A stretch of DNA of 64,000 nt from Globisporangium splendens. Lineage: Eukaryota; Oomycota; Peronosporomycetes; Pythiales; Pythiaceae. The stretch lies in NCBI GenBank assembly GCA_006386115.1, contig VFIW01000013.1, forward strand, positions 434,001 to 498,000, read 5' to 3'. Shown here piece after piece: positions 41,180-52,441 of this stretch; the first letter of the stretch is position 1; each line of letters opens with the position of its first letter. The position numbers were made by a program, and so were the translations under genes. The notes beneath the pieces are model-generated. The model worked only from the letters and a program-made list of their open reading frames with translations, was not told the DNA's origin and searched no databases.

Positions 41180-42979
41180 ATGGACGCAGCGGAGGTGGGT
41201 GAGCGAAGCAGTGAGGGTACACAGGAGCTGCTTGCACCCGGAGACGAAGCAGAAGACGAAGAAGGCGGCGGACTCGTCGAGACACTCGAGGAATGCACGA
41301 GGCAACTTGAAGCGCTCTGTGGCCAACTTGGCGTAGATGCGCATCGTGTCGAGTGTGATGATGATGGAGCTGCTACAGATATGTCAGATGAAAGCGATTG
41401 CGATGAGGAGGACGACGACAAAGACTTCGAAGAACAGCAATGTTCGGTGATAGAAATGGCAGATGAATGCATGCACTTGCTCACATGCTTGGAAGCTGTG
41501 AGGTACGTTCTTCATAGAGGATCTTGGCATGTAGCTGTGGCACTTTTATTGTGTGGGGTATTCTTGTTTGACAGACTAGAAGAGTACGAAGTAAATGCTC
41601 GTGTCGAGGAGCAAATAAGCGAAACAGATAAAGCACGCGGTGTGAGAATTGGAGGTGATGCTGGCCGAAATGGTGATCTTGACTGTCAATTTGTGGATGG
41701 GGAATCACCGCCTCCAACGCTGGTGAACCTCGAGCTTTTGGATGAGATTGCTACTTTGGCCAACGATTTGCATGCGCTCACATCTCTGCTGGCGGTTGCG
41801 AATGACAGCTCTCTGGAAGAGAGTGACAATGAGTCAGTCAAAGAAGAGTCGCCTCCGTTGCCGGTGAGACCAACAGCACCAGAGCCCTCAGAATGCAATT
41901 CGAACGTGGTCGTCGACGCTGACCAGGAAAGAACACAGGATCTTTTAACGTCCACAGTTGTATCACCATCAACTGAGGAAATTCGACCAGGTGCGGACGC
42001 GACAAAATCAACACCCGTAGTCCGTCCCACACTCACTCGATTGAAGATCCGCAAGCATCATGCAGCATCAAACCCAGCGACTCGGCGAAGCGAGCGCGAC
42101 AAAGTGCATGAAATTCTGAAAAGCCCTGATTTCTGGAAAGAGTACCAAAGCAAGAGTTTCCAGCAGCACATCAAGCGGCAGCAGCGAGCGCGACGGCAGG
42201 TCGAATTCGAACACCTCATGTCCGAAAAAGCAGCGGCAGCGCACTTTAGGCGAGCCAAATACGAGCTTCGGCTCGGAAAGCCTGCTTCTCCTAAGCGTCT
42301 CGCTATTCACACCAGATCCTGTTTCCAGAAAACGTACTTGATGCAGTTCCACCAGGATCGTCAACAGCCAAAGCAACTTTCGACTTCCAAGCAGCCTCAA
42401 CCGCAGAACCTTGTTCCCACGCAGCACGATGGTGATGCAGATAAGACGGAGGTTGGATTGCTGTGCAGTGTGTACTTGTATGGCAATCGAGGACTTGGAA
42501 TGGCGTATATCACATGCACGTCGCTGGAGCAGCTGAAAGAGCGCATTTGCCTCCGATTCTCGCTCACATCAGTGCTGAATCTATATCGTGAGCAGCGCGT
42601 TCTGACACAATCGAGTCGAAACAAACGACATACACGCTCCAGTAACAAAGTCCTTCAGCGACTCACTACTTTTGATAATGTACACGATGGCGACCGAATA
42701 TGTGTGACCCAGAATGCATACGAAGATATGGCGATCCTGTGCGACTGGATGAAACAAAGACAGCGCCACGTGTACCATATTCAGCCGCAGCATGAAGAAA
42801 AAGAGGGTATGGGAGATGCACCTGTACGACGTCCGTCCACCTTCAGATATTCCAATTCCAAGGACGGCGATAAATCAATTGCCGTGTGTCCCTCCTTTGC
42901 TGTTGACGTGGACGACAGAGAAACGCTGTGGGATGCAAACGGAAGGAACATGGCCGTGAAAAAACAGCTCATCGTATGA
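41180..42979 (+). CDS. Unknown acidic protein, possible doublecortin-like C-terminal domain
   Basis: Exon 1 41180-41502 and exon 2 41575-42979 give 575 aa when the 72-bp GT-AG intron is removed; the intron has no stop and is a multiple of three. Residues 1-105 are very acidic with a helical LEECTRQLEALCGQL segment. The middle is Ser/Pro/Glu-rich. Residues about 280-370 are basic and helical (HEILKSPDFWKEYQSKSFQQ, then RRQVEFEHLMSEKAAAAHFR). The end (from VGLLCSVYLYGNRGLGMAY through KERICLRFSLTSVLNLYREQ to TFDNVHDGDRICVTQNAYED) has the strand order of a doublecortin or similar ubiquitin-like fold: name of a strand, LxxLYxxxG-like turn, then a DGD turn. That assignment is tentative. Function unknown. 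Confidence 0.7.
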   Translation: MDAAEVGERSSEGTQELLAPGDEAEDEEGGGLVETLEECTRQLEALCGQLGVDAHRVECDDDGAATDMSDESDCDEEDDDKDFEEQQCSVIEMADECMHLLTCLEAVRYVLHRGSWHVAVALLLCGVFLFDRLEEYEVNARVEEQISETDKARGVRIGGDAGRNGDLDCQFVDGESPPPTLVNLELLDEIATLANDLHALTSLLAVANDSSLEESDNESVKEESPPLPVRPTAPEPSECNSNVVVDADQERTQDLLTSTVVSPSTEEIRPGADATKSTPVVRPTLTRLKIRKHHAASNPATRRSERDKVHEILKSPDFWKEYQSKSFQQHIKRQQRARRQVEFEHLMSEKAAAAHFRRAKYELRLGKPASPKRLAIHTRSCFQKTYLMQFHQDRQQPKQLSTSKQPQPQNLVPTQHDGDADKTEVGLLCSVYLYGNRGLGMAYITCTSLEQLKERICLRFSLTSVLNLYREQRVLTQSSRNKRHTRSSNKVLQRLTTFDNVHDGDRICVTQNAYEDMAILCDWMKQRQRHVYHIQPQHEEKEGMGDAPVRRPSTFRYSNSKDGDKSIAVCPSFAVDVDDRETLWDANGRNMAVKKQLIV

Positions 42980-43091
42980 AATACAAACATGAAGGATTAC
43001 AAACCCGTGTGTACGCAATTTTGTGTCATTTTCTCCAACCTGCAAGTACATTCACCAAATGGACGAGAGCCATCGATCCCCGTAAAAACTC

Positions 43092-46000
43092 TTACACGCT
43101 TCGCACGTTCATTTCGATGCCTTCGTCTTCTTCTTCTTTCGTTTCGTCATCACGTCCAGGCACTGGCGATGCATGCGCCGTGTTGGAATTGTTGGCAAAC
43201 TCAAACGTTGTTTCCTTGGATCCGTCTTCCTTTGTCGACACCGAAGTCGGCATCTTCCCCTTCAAGTACATGTATTCGTTGTATGCCGTGAGGTATTTGC
43301 GATGCGTGACGAAGATGGCCGCCATGAGGAGTAACACAATGATGCCGACGACCGAGATGACGGCGTACACCGTGTACATGGCCTTGGTGTCCAGCACGAC
43401 TTCGTTGCATGTCGCTACGGGGACGCTCGACGGTCGCTTCCCGCCATAGCACGGCTGCACGTTGTTGTACGTGATCGATTGCTGTCCGCTTGAGCACGCA
43501 GAGCGAAGTTCGTTGAAGTATGCTGCCTCGCAGATTGGACATGCGTACGCAGTGCTCCACGTGATCTTCGTCGTGCACGTCTCCTCGTCCCGCGAAGTTG
43601 CCGATGGCGCGACGGTCGTGCCAGCGTTCGGGTCGCACACGAAATTGATCTCCGTCGACGCTGCTTGCCCATTTCGGCATATCGATCCGCCCGTGTAATG
43701 CACTTGAACACCGCCACCGTTCGACAGAGGAACGATTTCCATACGACTACCACCGCTCGACGCTTTCCATTGCTGCAAAAAACAAATGGTTTATAAAAGG
43801 CATGATCAACTACAACAACAAGCAAAGTGAAGAAATCAACAAAGACATACCGCTGGTGCCGCGCATTCCACTTGACCATAGCGTCCCGTGTTCTGAATGA
43901 AGAAATTGCCGGCATCTCGAGGATTCAGCATAGTGAGCTCAATGACGTACGGGAAATCTCTCGCCGCGTCCACATGCTCTTCCACGATCTGGCCCATGAG
44001 TTGGGATTTCCACGACTTGTCAACGGGGCGGAACAGTCCGACGAACACCTTGTGTGATGTGTCGATTTTGATGCCCCCATTTGGAACAACCGGCGCAACA
44101 GACAGTTGATCTTTGGCTCTCACCGCGATCATGTCGTCGCCAAAGAGGAAGCTGTCGTTTCCCCAGACAAGCGACTCGAGCAACGTGAGGTCATACGATA
44201 CAGAGGTGGCGCCATTGGCTGTCACAAATGATGAATTAGTGGGCGAAGCATCCACGGTCAACGTTGTTGGCGCCGCACAAGAGACCGCGCCAGCTTCGCT
44301 AAACGTGTTGTTACCACAACGTTCGCACTCAGTTGCACCTGCCGCGGAGATCGTATTCACAGGACACTTTTCGCACGTTGTCACTCCGTTGTTGTCTGTT
44401 TTCCCAAATGTTCCCGCTGGGCATACACGGCAACCGTCGGCGCTGGCACCGTCGTCGGTCGACATGGCCTCATACCCTGCTGGACAGGAGCCACACGTCA
44501 CAGAGCCGCCATTCTCGGTGCCAACGAAGCCCAGGTGAAGAATCTTGGCGCGCACCATCCGCGCTGCCGCTGGACTCGTCGTTCGAAGCACGAGAGTGAA
44601 CTGCTTCGTCGTTCGGCTGGTCACGTTGAAGTGAATGATTTCACTGTGCGTTCCATTCTCGCTGCCATGCGCCAAATGCGCAATGGAACCGCCAAGGTCG
44701 CCCCACAATTGCTCATCGTCGTCATTGTCATCATCGTCGTCGTCGTCCGAGCCTGCGTCAGTATTTGTTTCATCCTTCGAGGCACTCTTCGCGTCAGTAT
44801 CGCGGATCTCGAGCTCTAGCCACGCTCGAACGCCATCATTTTCGAAGGTTGGTACATGGCTCAGCTCGTATGTGAGGTTGATGAATCCCGAGTGCACGAA
44901 AGTGGCGTTAAACGGAACTGGGAATCGACTCGGCCGACTCCACTCACCCTCTCCCTTAGCGTGTGCGGTAAACGAGAGTGCATGGCGCGTCAACTTCCAC
45001 CCCGACCGCTTTGCAGCCACCGAATCCATGATAGACGGCCATTTGCTCCATCCGTCTTTCGTGCCTGTGCCGAATTCCAAAGCATTCACCACGACTTGAC
45101 CCGCAGGACATTGCTCACACTCGTTGGTCTCCCCAAGCTTTTGTCCAGGCGGGCACCGCTCACACGTGTCCTGCTCACTCAGCGTGTACCCGAGGTCACA
45201 GGTGTTACAGGACAGGTTTATTTGCGCCTCAGGCAACGCAATACTGTTGTGAAGCTTCAAGTCGCACGTCCGCGGCTCGCTCCACGCAAACGTCGCGTTG
45301 CGCTTGCCGTCGACACACTCCGTAAACGTCTCGACGAGATCGTCCGCTGTACACGCGCGCTTCTCGACGCACGAGTCCAAGCCGATCGATCCTTTTGGCG
45401 AGACCATGCCCTCAGGACACTTGTAGCACGTAAAATCGAGCTCACTGTCGGACTTTGCAGCCGCGTACTCGTTCGCTTTGCAGAATTTGCAGATCGAGCC
45501 GCCACTCATCGTCATGTCGCCGCCACAAGGGTGGCAAAACGTGTCTGAGTACGACGTGCCAACGATCTCGATCACCTTGAGAAACGCCTTGTCTTCGCCC
45601 TCATCGCCCTGATAATCTTTCGTGTAATCCCACGAGAACGTGTGCGAACCCGCCGCAACTTCAAACGATGCTTCATTCCAACCGTCAGTCTTGGAGATCA
45701 GTGGCGTCACGGCCGTGTCGTCAACTTCAAATACCAGGCCATCGTACGGGGCTTCGGCGTCGACACGGAACTGGTACGTGATCGAGCCATCGCGCACAAA
45801 TGTCGCACTGATGCGTAGCGTCGAGAACAGCCGCGCTGCCTCATATCGCTCCATGATCTCGGAGTTTTCACCCGAGGAGATCATCGCGCCATCGATCGAC
45901 GCGTTCCATGGCGCGCAGTTCGACTGCCACTGGCCAGTGTACATGTTGCGCGTGACGCAATCCGTGTGGATATCGATCGGCAGCGGATCGGACCACGCAT

Positions 46001-46547
46001 TCGTGCGCTTCGAGTACAACTTCCCGCCTCCAAGCGAATACTGTCCCTTGTCGCACTTCTCACACCCAGAGACCGGTGTCTCCCCCGAGAAGCTGCATAC
46101 ACATGCCAAAAAGAAAGGCGCCATTTGTCAGTAAACAAAAATACGAAAGTCCTGTGAGTTTAACGTTAAAGGCTGGAAAATACGTACTTGGCTCCAAGAA
46201 AGTAGCCCCGCTCGCACGTCAAATCACAGCGCAGTCCATGCACAGGCGCTACAACAGAGCAACGCACACACACACACACGGTAATTAGCATGGCCACACC
46301 ATTACGTCCTTTCTCCCTCTGGTTGCGCCGGCAGAAACGTACGCTTGGCGATGATCTTCTTGGAGTCGCCCGTGGCGCACGTCTCCTCTTCGTCCCTGTA
46401 GTAGTAGAGCGTGCGCTTGAAGTCGACGCACTCGCTGAAGCCGTAGCGGAGGCCGCTCTCCAGCGTCGCCGCGTGTGCGGAGTTGGCGGTGGGGGCGGTC
46501 GCCGCCAGCAGCAGCAGTACCGCCTTGCGCGTCCTCGGCATCTCCAT
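43092..46547 (-). CDS. ELAPOR/EIG121-like type I membrane protein
   Basis: Exons 46547-46343, 46248-46188, 46092-43851 and 43772-43092 keep phase for 1062 aa. The start MEMPRTRKAVLLLLAATAPT is a signal peptide. The ectodomain alternates Cys-rich EGF/TNFR-like modules (GCEKCDKGQYSLGGG, CNTCDLGYTLSEQDTC, CPPGQKLGETNECEQCPAGQ, CPAGTFGKTDN, CEKCPVNTISAAGATEC) with beta-rich parts (DGWNEASFEVAAGSHTFSWD). A membrane-proximal mannose-6-phosphate-receptor-like part holds VHYTGGSICRNGQ and further Cys. A transmembrane segment (TVYAVISVVGIIVLLLMAAI) and an 80-residue acidic tail follow. This order is that of ELAPOR1/2 (KIAA1324, EIG121), linked in animals to endosome-lysosome trafficking and autophagy. 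An initiator lies just upstream (46561-46576). Confidence 0.88.
46264..46279. repeat. CA dinucleotide run in the first ELAPOR-like intron
   Basis: A short CA run lies in the intron between 46249 and 46342. It is visible directly. Confidence 0.7.
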
Positions 46548-47031
46548 GATGTGCGGGGCGCTTTTCTCAAAATGAAGAGTGCGCGTCTGATCGGTGCGGA
46601 AAAGCAGCCACTATCAATCCGAGTTGTACCTCGCTCTAAGAACATAATCAAACCTGAGTTTAGGTGTAAACATAGATAAGAAGAAATTATGGGCAAGTTG
46701 AGACCTGGTTATAAGAGCCTACCACGGTCCCGCTAATCAGAAACCGGACGGAACCGAACCGGTTCAGAACCGAATGTGGATAGGAAGGGTGTGAACCGGA
46801 CCCTGTTGAAAGGGTACAATGGAAAATGATCGCAGCAACAAGGGTGGAAAATGGAGAAAAAATGTCTCAACGTTCGTGTGGCTCGCTCGCTGCGTCTATC
46901 GAGTGCCTCCTCTAAATGGAGAAAAGAAGGCAATGCTACATGGATATCGGTTTTCTATACGCACGCGCAAAAAGGATCGTGATAGAGGCAGGGAGCGAGC
47001 ATTAGCGGGAAGAGGAACGAGGTGCCGCCGC
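46548..47031. other. Intergenic region, no gene seen
   Basis: About 480 bp between two minus-strand genes. Contains an alternating set of AACCGG/ACCGGA words around 46740-46800 (several CCGGAAC/GAACCGG repeats) but no coding pattern. Confidence 0.5.
46561..46576 (-). promoter_or_regulatory. Oomycete-type initiator upstream of the ELAPOR-like gene
   Basis: On the minus strand the sequence TTCATTTTGAGAAAAG contains TCATTTT, a match to the oomycete initiator. It lies 14-29 bp before the start codon at 46547. Confidence 0.45.
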
Positions 47032-50000
47032 TCACATGTGGTAGCCGTGGTGCTTGCCATGCAGCGAGTTGAGGATCGTGAGCACGTCACGCAGCACGCC
47101 CGTGGCGCTCGCGGTGGCCCCCGTTCCTGTTCCTTTCAACACGAGCGGACGCGGCTGGTACTGCAGCGTGGAGAAGCCGAATGCGATCTCGTCGTCCTGG
47201 GTGAAATACGCTGGGTGGTCTTCGCCCACAAGCGCAGGGTGGACGCGCGTCGAGATCGATGGGAACGCCGACAAATCCATCGACGCCACAAAGCGGATGC
47301 GCTTCTTCTGCGCGATCGCTGGCATGTAGAACCGCTGGTGGAAGATGTCGTCGTACTTTTGGATCTGCTCCACGATGTCGTCGATCGTGACCTCGCTCGA
47401 CCAATTGACGTCGTCCAGAGCACTCGACGGAATCAGCGGCTCGACCTATATGCGCAAAAAACGGATGAGTTCAAGCCGTCTAATGGAAGAAGACAAGACA
47501 GTTCAACGTACCTCAATCGTGTTCACATCGAGCTTCACGCCCAAGGCGCGCGCGAGCACGACGATCTTGGAAGCCATATCGCGGCCCGTGAAGTCTTCGC
47601 GTGGGTCCTTTTCGCAGAATCCCTTGCGCAGCACTTCCTTCACGGCTTCCGAGAGCTTCTTGCCGTTCATAACCTCATTGGTCACGAACCCCATGGAGCC
47701 GCTCAGCGACGTCTCGATGCGCAGCACGCGATCGCCCGTGCGCAGAATGTTTCCGAGCGTATCCACCACGGGCAAACTCGCACCAATCGTCGACGTGTAC
47801 ATGAAGAAAGTGCGTCCACTGCTTCGCTTCCAGCCCGTCGCGACACTCTCACGTGACGCCGTTGGCGGTAGTGTGCTCACCGAACGAGCATTCGAGACAA
47901 CCACCTGCACAGTACGTTTGCTTTAGGTTAGCAACAGTACAAGATCCACAATAAGGCTATATAGGAGTGGACTTACATGGATTCCGCGTTCAATGCACGC
48001 TGCATACAGCTCTTGCGTCGTTGTCTGCGCCGAGCAGTCGACAAGGATTGGAATCGACAGGTCTTGTAGCGCATCCAGTTGTTCGCGAGACGGCGCGCCA
48101 GCGTATTTAATGCCCTGCTGCTGCTCTTGCTGTCCGAAGAACGACTGGGTGCTCTTGCAGTTCTCGAGACGACGGATGAGCTCGTCAAACGGGATGCCCT
48201 TCGGGTCGTAAATGAACTCGCAGCAGTTCGACCCAAAGCCAACGATGTTCACGTGCGCTTTGTGGTGGTTTCGGTACAACTCCTGCTGCTGCTGAAGCTG
48301 ACAAACAACTTCGAGCGTGATCTAAATGGCAAGAAACAAAACAACCACAAACATCATATGAACAAACGAGCGTAAAGCAAGCGACAACAGGAGCCAGAGA
48401 GTAAAAGCGTACGTGGTTGCACCCGAGGAGAACCATGTTGGTGACGAGGTGATCGACATTGAACGCATCATGGACACGGCGGACCGCGATCTTGGTGTCC
48501 CTCCCGTGGATGACACAACTCAACGACCGCGAGCTCGTGCCTTGACCGACGGCGAGCACGTCAATGTTGGCGTTGGCCAACGCAGTGAAGAACATGGCTT
48601 GGTTGTACGGCACTTTCGAGAAGTCTTCGGCGACGATTGAAAGCATCGTGACTGGAGACTGCGCGTTCAGCGGATCCACTTCCTCCGTCTCCATTTCGGT
48701 CTGCAACTCCGTGTTAATCGCCGTGCACGCGAGTTGCTCCATGCTTTGTGGAATCACGACACTGATCGCTTGACCATGGGCACCACGGATCGAGAGCCAC
48801 ACAGGGATCTTCAGACTCTCCAACAGCTTCGTGATGCGCGCGCCGATGTTTTCTTGCGTGTTGAGGCTGCCATCCTGCAAGATGCGCGTGCGCACTTCAA
48901 GAATCGCCAGGTTTTCCAGCGACGTTGTGCACGTTTCCTCTTTTCCCGTTTTATCGGCACTGCTGATGTACGTTCCGTGGCCATTCGGGTCCATGGTGTT
49001 GCGAATCAGCATCGTCACACCGCCGTGGATGAGCGGCACCATCGTTCGCGCGTGGAACATGCGTGTGCCATACACTGCCAATTCCAGCGCTTCGTGGTGG
49101 TTGAGGTGTGAGAGCGCGACGGCACGATCGACAATGCGTGGGTCCGCAGTCATGACCCCCGAAATATCGGTGTTGATCACGACGTAGTCAGCTTGCAGGC
49201 ACGCGCCAACGATCGTAGCTGTGTAGTCCGATCCGTTTCTGCCGAGCGTGGTCGTTCGGCCATTGCGCGCCTTGCCGATAAACCCTGTGATCACTGGGAG
49301 CTTGCCATTCCAGTCGCGCGCCAATAGCTGCAGCTTTTGCTTCGACTCGTCAAAAAATACCTTGGCGCACCCGAACGTGTCGTCCGTCGTCATCCAGTCT
49401 CGCGAATCGATGAAAAATGCCTCCACACCTGCGTTCGTGAGCAATCTCTGTTAATATGCAATATAGCATAAAGGTCTGCTTTGTTAGTGTGCATGGTCGA
49501 ATAAAATAAACCGAATCTACCGTCATAAACCACAAACGTACCGCAACAATGGTCGCACTGATGCGCTCTCCGTACGACAGCACCGTGTCGAGCGCCGCCA
49601 GCGTCTTCTCCTGCAGCAGCGAGATCCCAAATAGGAGCTCGCGCAGCGGTTTGAAGAACTCCACAATCTGCGCCGTCAAATCCTCAATCGGCACGTCTTG
49701 GTTTCGTCCAAGCTGCGTGTTCAGCAGGCGCTGGGTGTCGTGCGCATTCGCGATCGTCAGCGTCTGGATGTCGTCGACGACCTTCATGACGCGCGCTTGG
49801 TCGCCCGCGACGGCAAAGTCCACGGCTTCCAGCAAGTGGTCGGTGGTGTGGCCCATGGCCGAGACCACGACCGCGAGGATGCGCGGACGCTCCTCGCGGA
49901 TGATGTTCACGAGGCCGCAGAGCCGCGCAGGGCTGCCGACCGACGTGCCACCGAACTTGTAGATGTTGCGCGAGCCCGTGCAGTGGTCCAGATCGGCCGG

Positions 50001-50105
50001 AGAGACGACGACAGCGAGCGCCGCGTCATCGAGACTCAGCGGGTCCGTCAGGATCGCCTTGGGCCAGTTGGCGCCCACGAGCATCGACGGCGACGTGCAG
50101 TCCAT
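47032..50105 (-). CDS. Bifunctional aspartokinase/homoserine dehydrogenase
   Basis: Exons 50105-49542, 49447-48413, 48321-47977, 47904-47512 and 47445-47032 keep phase for 916 aa. The N-terminal half is aspartokinase: NIYKFGGTSVGSP (about 48-60), TTLGRNGSDYTATIVG and NTDISGVMTADPR. ACT-type regulatory repeats follow (VPYNQAMFFTALANANIDVL). The C-terminal part is homoserine dehydrogenase: VDCSAQTTTQELYA, TIGASLPVVDTL, GSMGFVTNEV and DPREDFTGRDMASKIVVLAR. Fusion of steps 1 and 3 of threonine/methionine synthesis is as in E. coli ThrA and plants; the ACT region suggests feedback by threonine. The expected GxGxxG motif at the start of the dehydrogenase reads GCNHIT (530-535), and the usual NK after the second strand reads NA (653-654). 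Either cofactor binding differs or that half is impaired. Confidence 0.92.
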
Positions 50106-50692
50106 TGGCTGTTCTTCAGTCAATCAATGCGGCAAATGTGCAACTGATGGAATGAAGAGGTCAGTTTGGACCATTTTTAGCCCTTGGTTTCTGGCAATTT
50201 CTTATGGCGAGGACGCGCTTATCCGGAATTTGTAATGTTTTAGGTTAATTAGTTGGTTGCGCAATTATTTCTTCTGACATGTATCAGATATGGCATGCAG
50301 TTCAATTCGGATATGTTGACAAGTGTTCAAAAGTAAAGCTCAAATTTGCACTATGTCAGTACACTGACACCGAGAAGGGGGATGGACAAAAACTGAACTT
50401 GCTGCCCTTTCAAGGTGGCAGATTCGACCGCAGCGCATTATCATTGGATGAAAATGGTCTTTCGCTCGACACGATTGGTCCCAAACGGCTCAAGGAGGAT
50501 GACAACTTTCTGATGGGCTTGTGTGACATAACGTTTGGTGGGAACGAGACCTCATCAGCCTGCACATGCGCCTCCGCCATCAAAGCAACGCGCGTCTGCT
50601 TTCTCTGCGCTTGCGGGTAATCTTCTGGGTCTCAACGCGCCACCACTTCCATTGTACGCATCCTCAACAGCTCAGCACAATTGCCAAAACTC
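50106..50692. other. Divergent intergenic region, AK-HSD and MFS genes
   Basis: About 590 bp between divergent starts. A plus-strand open frame at 50279-50620 has no recognisable content and overlaps the likely promoter of the transporter; it is not called. Confidence 0.5.
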
Positions 50693-52327
50693 ATGGCGCC
50701 GAAGACACCCTCAACCGATGCTTCAGCAACGATGAACGCGCGTGAATCGCCTGGAGCGACTGAAACGTTGGTGGAACCAAGTCCTGGCCTCGGCGTGAAC
50801 CCTGCCATTCTCGAGAAAGAAGCGATGCTCGCCTCACAGACGACTCACTACTCCAAGCGAACTAGCGAAAAAAGTGAGTGCAGACCGAAAGGTAGCGATG
50901 GAGAAGCTGCTCAAGCGCGACGAACCTCAAGACTTCGCTCGTGGTATGCGCACATGGTGTTGATTTGCATGGCTGAGTTTAGCGCAGAAGCTGCGCGAGG
51001 TCTGGTGCTACCAACGCTGTTCACGTATGCCCAAGAGCTCGGCGGCGATATTGTGTTCATGGGGCTCTTGACGTCACTTTTTAGCGTCGGAAGGTCTGTG
51101 TCGTCGCTGCTCTTTGGATGGCTGTGCGACCGAATTTCGTTTCGCGCATTGTACAATGTTGCCGGAGTAATTTCGGTCATCGGCAACATTCTATATGTGA
51201 TCCCATACACTCCGTCCGTACGGAGCAAGGCGCTTCTAGGGCTCAGCCGATGTCTTGTTGGATTTGGAGCTGGGAATCGCAGTGTCTGTCGTGCCAACAT
51301 CGCGATGCTGACGAATGTGGACCAACGGCTCGAGTATTTCACAGTGTTCGCGACGGTCGTCTTTCTGGCGTATGCGTTGACTCCAGGTCTTGGGGGCGTA
51401 TTTGGGGACATCGACGTCAGCATTGCCGGTAATTACCTGGAGCTCAATCGGTTCACAGCGCCAGGGTTCGTGCTCGTCGGACTGAACCTGATGACGATTG
51501 CTTTCAACAATCTGATCTTCGATCGAACGATCTCACGTGAAGATGCGCCAGGTACACTTGACTCGAAATCTTTACAGGCACCTCCGGATAAAAATGCACT
51601 CAAGACTGAAGAAGGAACAGCGGCATCCAGCGCGATAACCAGAGTTACTTCAAAGATGGGATTGCCCGAGCGCATGGTCACGATCGGAGCACTGGTGTTT
51701 ATTTTCCTCAACTTCAATGCGCGCGGTATTCTGTCCGTGTTCGAGACCGTCAACATCCCGCTGTTTCTGCAAACAACCAACCGGACGGACGTGGAGTCCG
51801 AAGAATCTTTATCAGCAACAGAAGATGCTTCCAGCTTCTACTTCGTGGTTGGTCTATTAGGTTTAGCCTCGTATGCTGCAGTACAGCTACTTGGAAAGCG
51901 CATTTCGGACGTAGCCTTCTTGATCTTTGGGTTTGCGATGCTCTTGATCGGAAACGCGCTTCTGATAGTGCTCTGCGTGCTCTTGTCTTCATCACGAAAC
52001 GAGGCTTCCCACTTTGGTCTCTTCGTCGTCTCGGAGATTTTTGTATGGAGCATCGGTTGCCCACTGACTTCGGCCGTCGTGGTGTCTGCCTTTTCTAAAG
52101 TGCTTGGCACCCGTCCTCAAGGAACGTTGATGGGGATTTTCGGCTCGTCGGCGTCGGTCGCGAGAATGGTGATGCCGTTTCTCCCGGGACTATTACCCTC
52201 ATGGCAGGTGCTTTTCCTTGTCAACCTGGTGATATGCGCGACTTGTATCGTTGCACTTGTGCTCTATCTTCGGTCGATCAAGAAAGTGTCAAGAACCTCC
52301 TACGAGAGTGTTCCAATCCAATCATAA
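50693..52327 (+). CDS. Major facilitator superfamily transporter, MFSD8/CLN7-like
   Basis: Single exon, 544 aa from MAPKTPSTDASATMN. The first 90 residues are hydrophilic and cytosolic. About 12 hydrophobic segments follow. The MFS loop 2-3 signature reads FGWLCDRISFRALYN, with upstream LLTSLFSVGRSVSSLLFGW. LSRCLVGFGAGNRSVCRANI is the TM4-5 block typical of SPX/MFSD8-like carriers. A long charged loop of about 60 residues separates the two halves, as usual. The MFSD8/CLN7 branch sits in lysosomal membranes in animals; substrate here is unknown. Only 114 bp separate its stop from the next gene start. Confidence 0.85.
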   Translation: MAPKTPSTDASATMNARESPGATETLVEPSPGLGVNPAILEKEAMLASQTTHYSKRTSEKSECRPKGSDGEAAQARRTSRLRSWYAHMVLICMAEFSAEAARGLVLPTLFTYAQELGGDIVFMGLLTSLFSVGRSVSSLLFGWLCDRISFRALYNVAGVISVIGNILYVIPYTPSVRSKALLGLSRCLVGFGAGNRSVCRANIAMLTNVDQRLEYFTVFATVVFLAYALTPGLGGVFGDIDVSIAGNYLELNRFTAPGFVLVGLNLMTIAFNNLIFDRTISREDAPGTLDSKSLQAPPDKNALKTEEGTAASSAITRVTSKMGLPERMVTIGALVFIFLNFNARGILSVFETVNIPLFLQTTNRTDVESEESLSATEDASSFYFVVGLLGLASYAAVQLLGKRISDVAFLIFGFAMLLIGNALLIVLCVLLSSSRNEASHFGLFVVSEIFVWSIGCPLTSAVVVSAFSKVLGTRPQGTLMGIFGSSASVARMVMPFLPGLLPSWQVLFLVNLVICATCIVALVLYLRSIKKVSRTSYESVPIQS

Positions 52328-52441
52328 ACGTAACCGATCACCAATTGCAGCGTTTCGTTTTGAGTACGGACCAATTTTGTCGCGAATCTCCTGTGCAGGA
52401 AAATCACCGAGTGTTATGCATCTGCGCGCTCAACCTCGACT

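Noticed and set aside
50279..50620. 113-codon plus-strand frame upstream of the MFS transporter
   Set aside because: No recognisable content and located where the divergent promoters should be.
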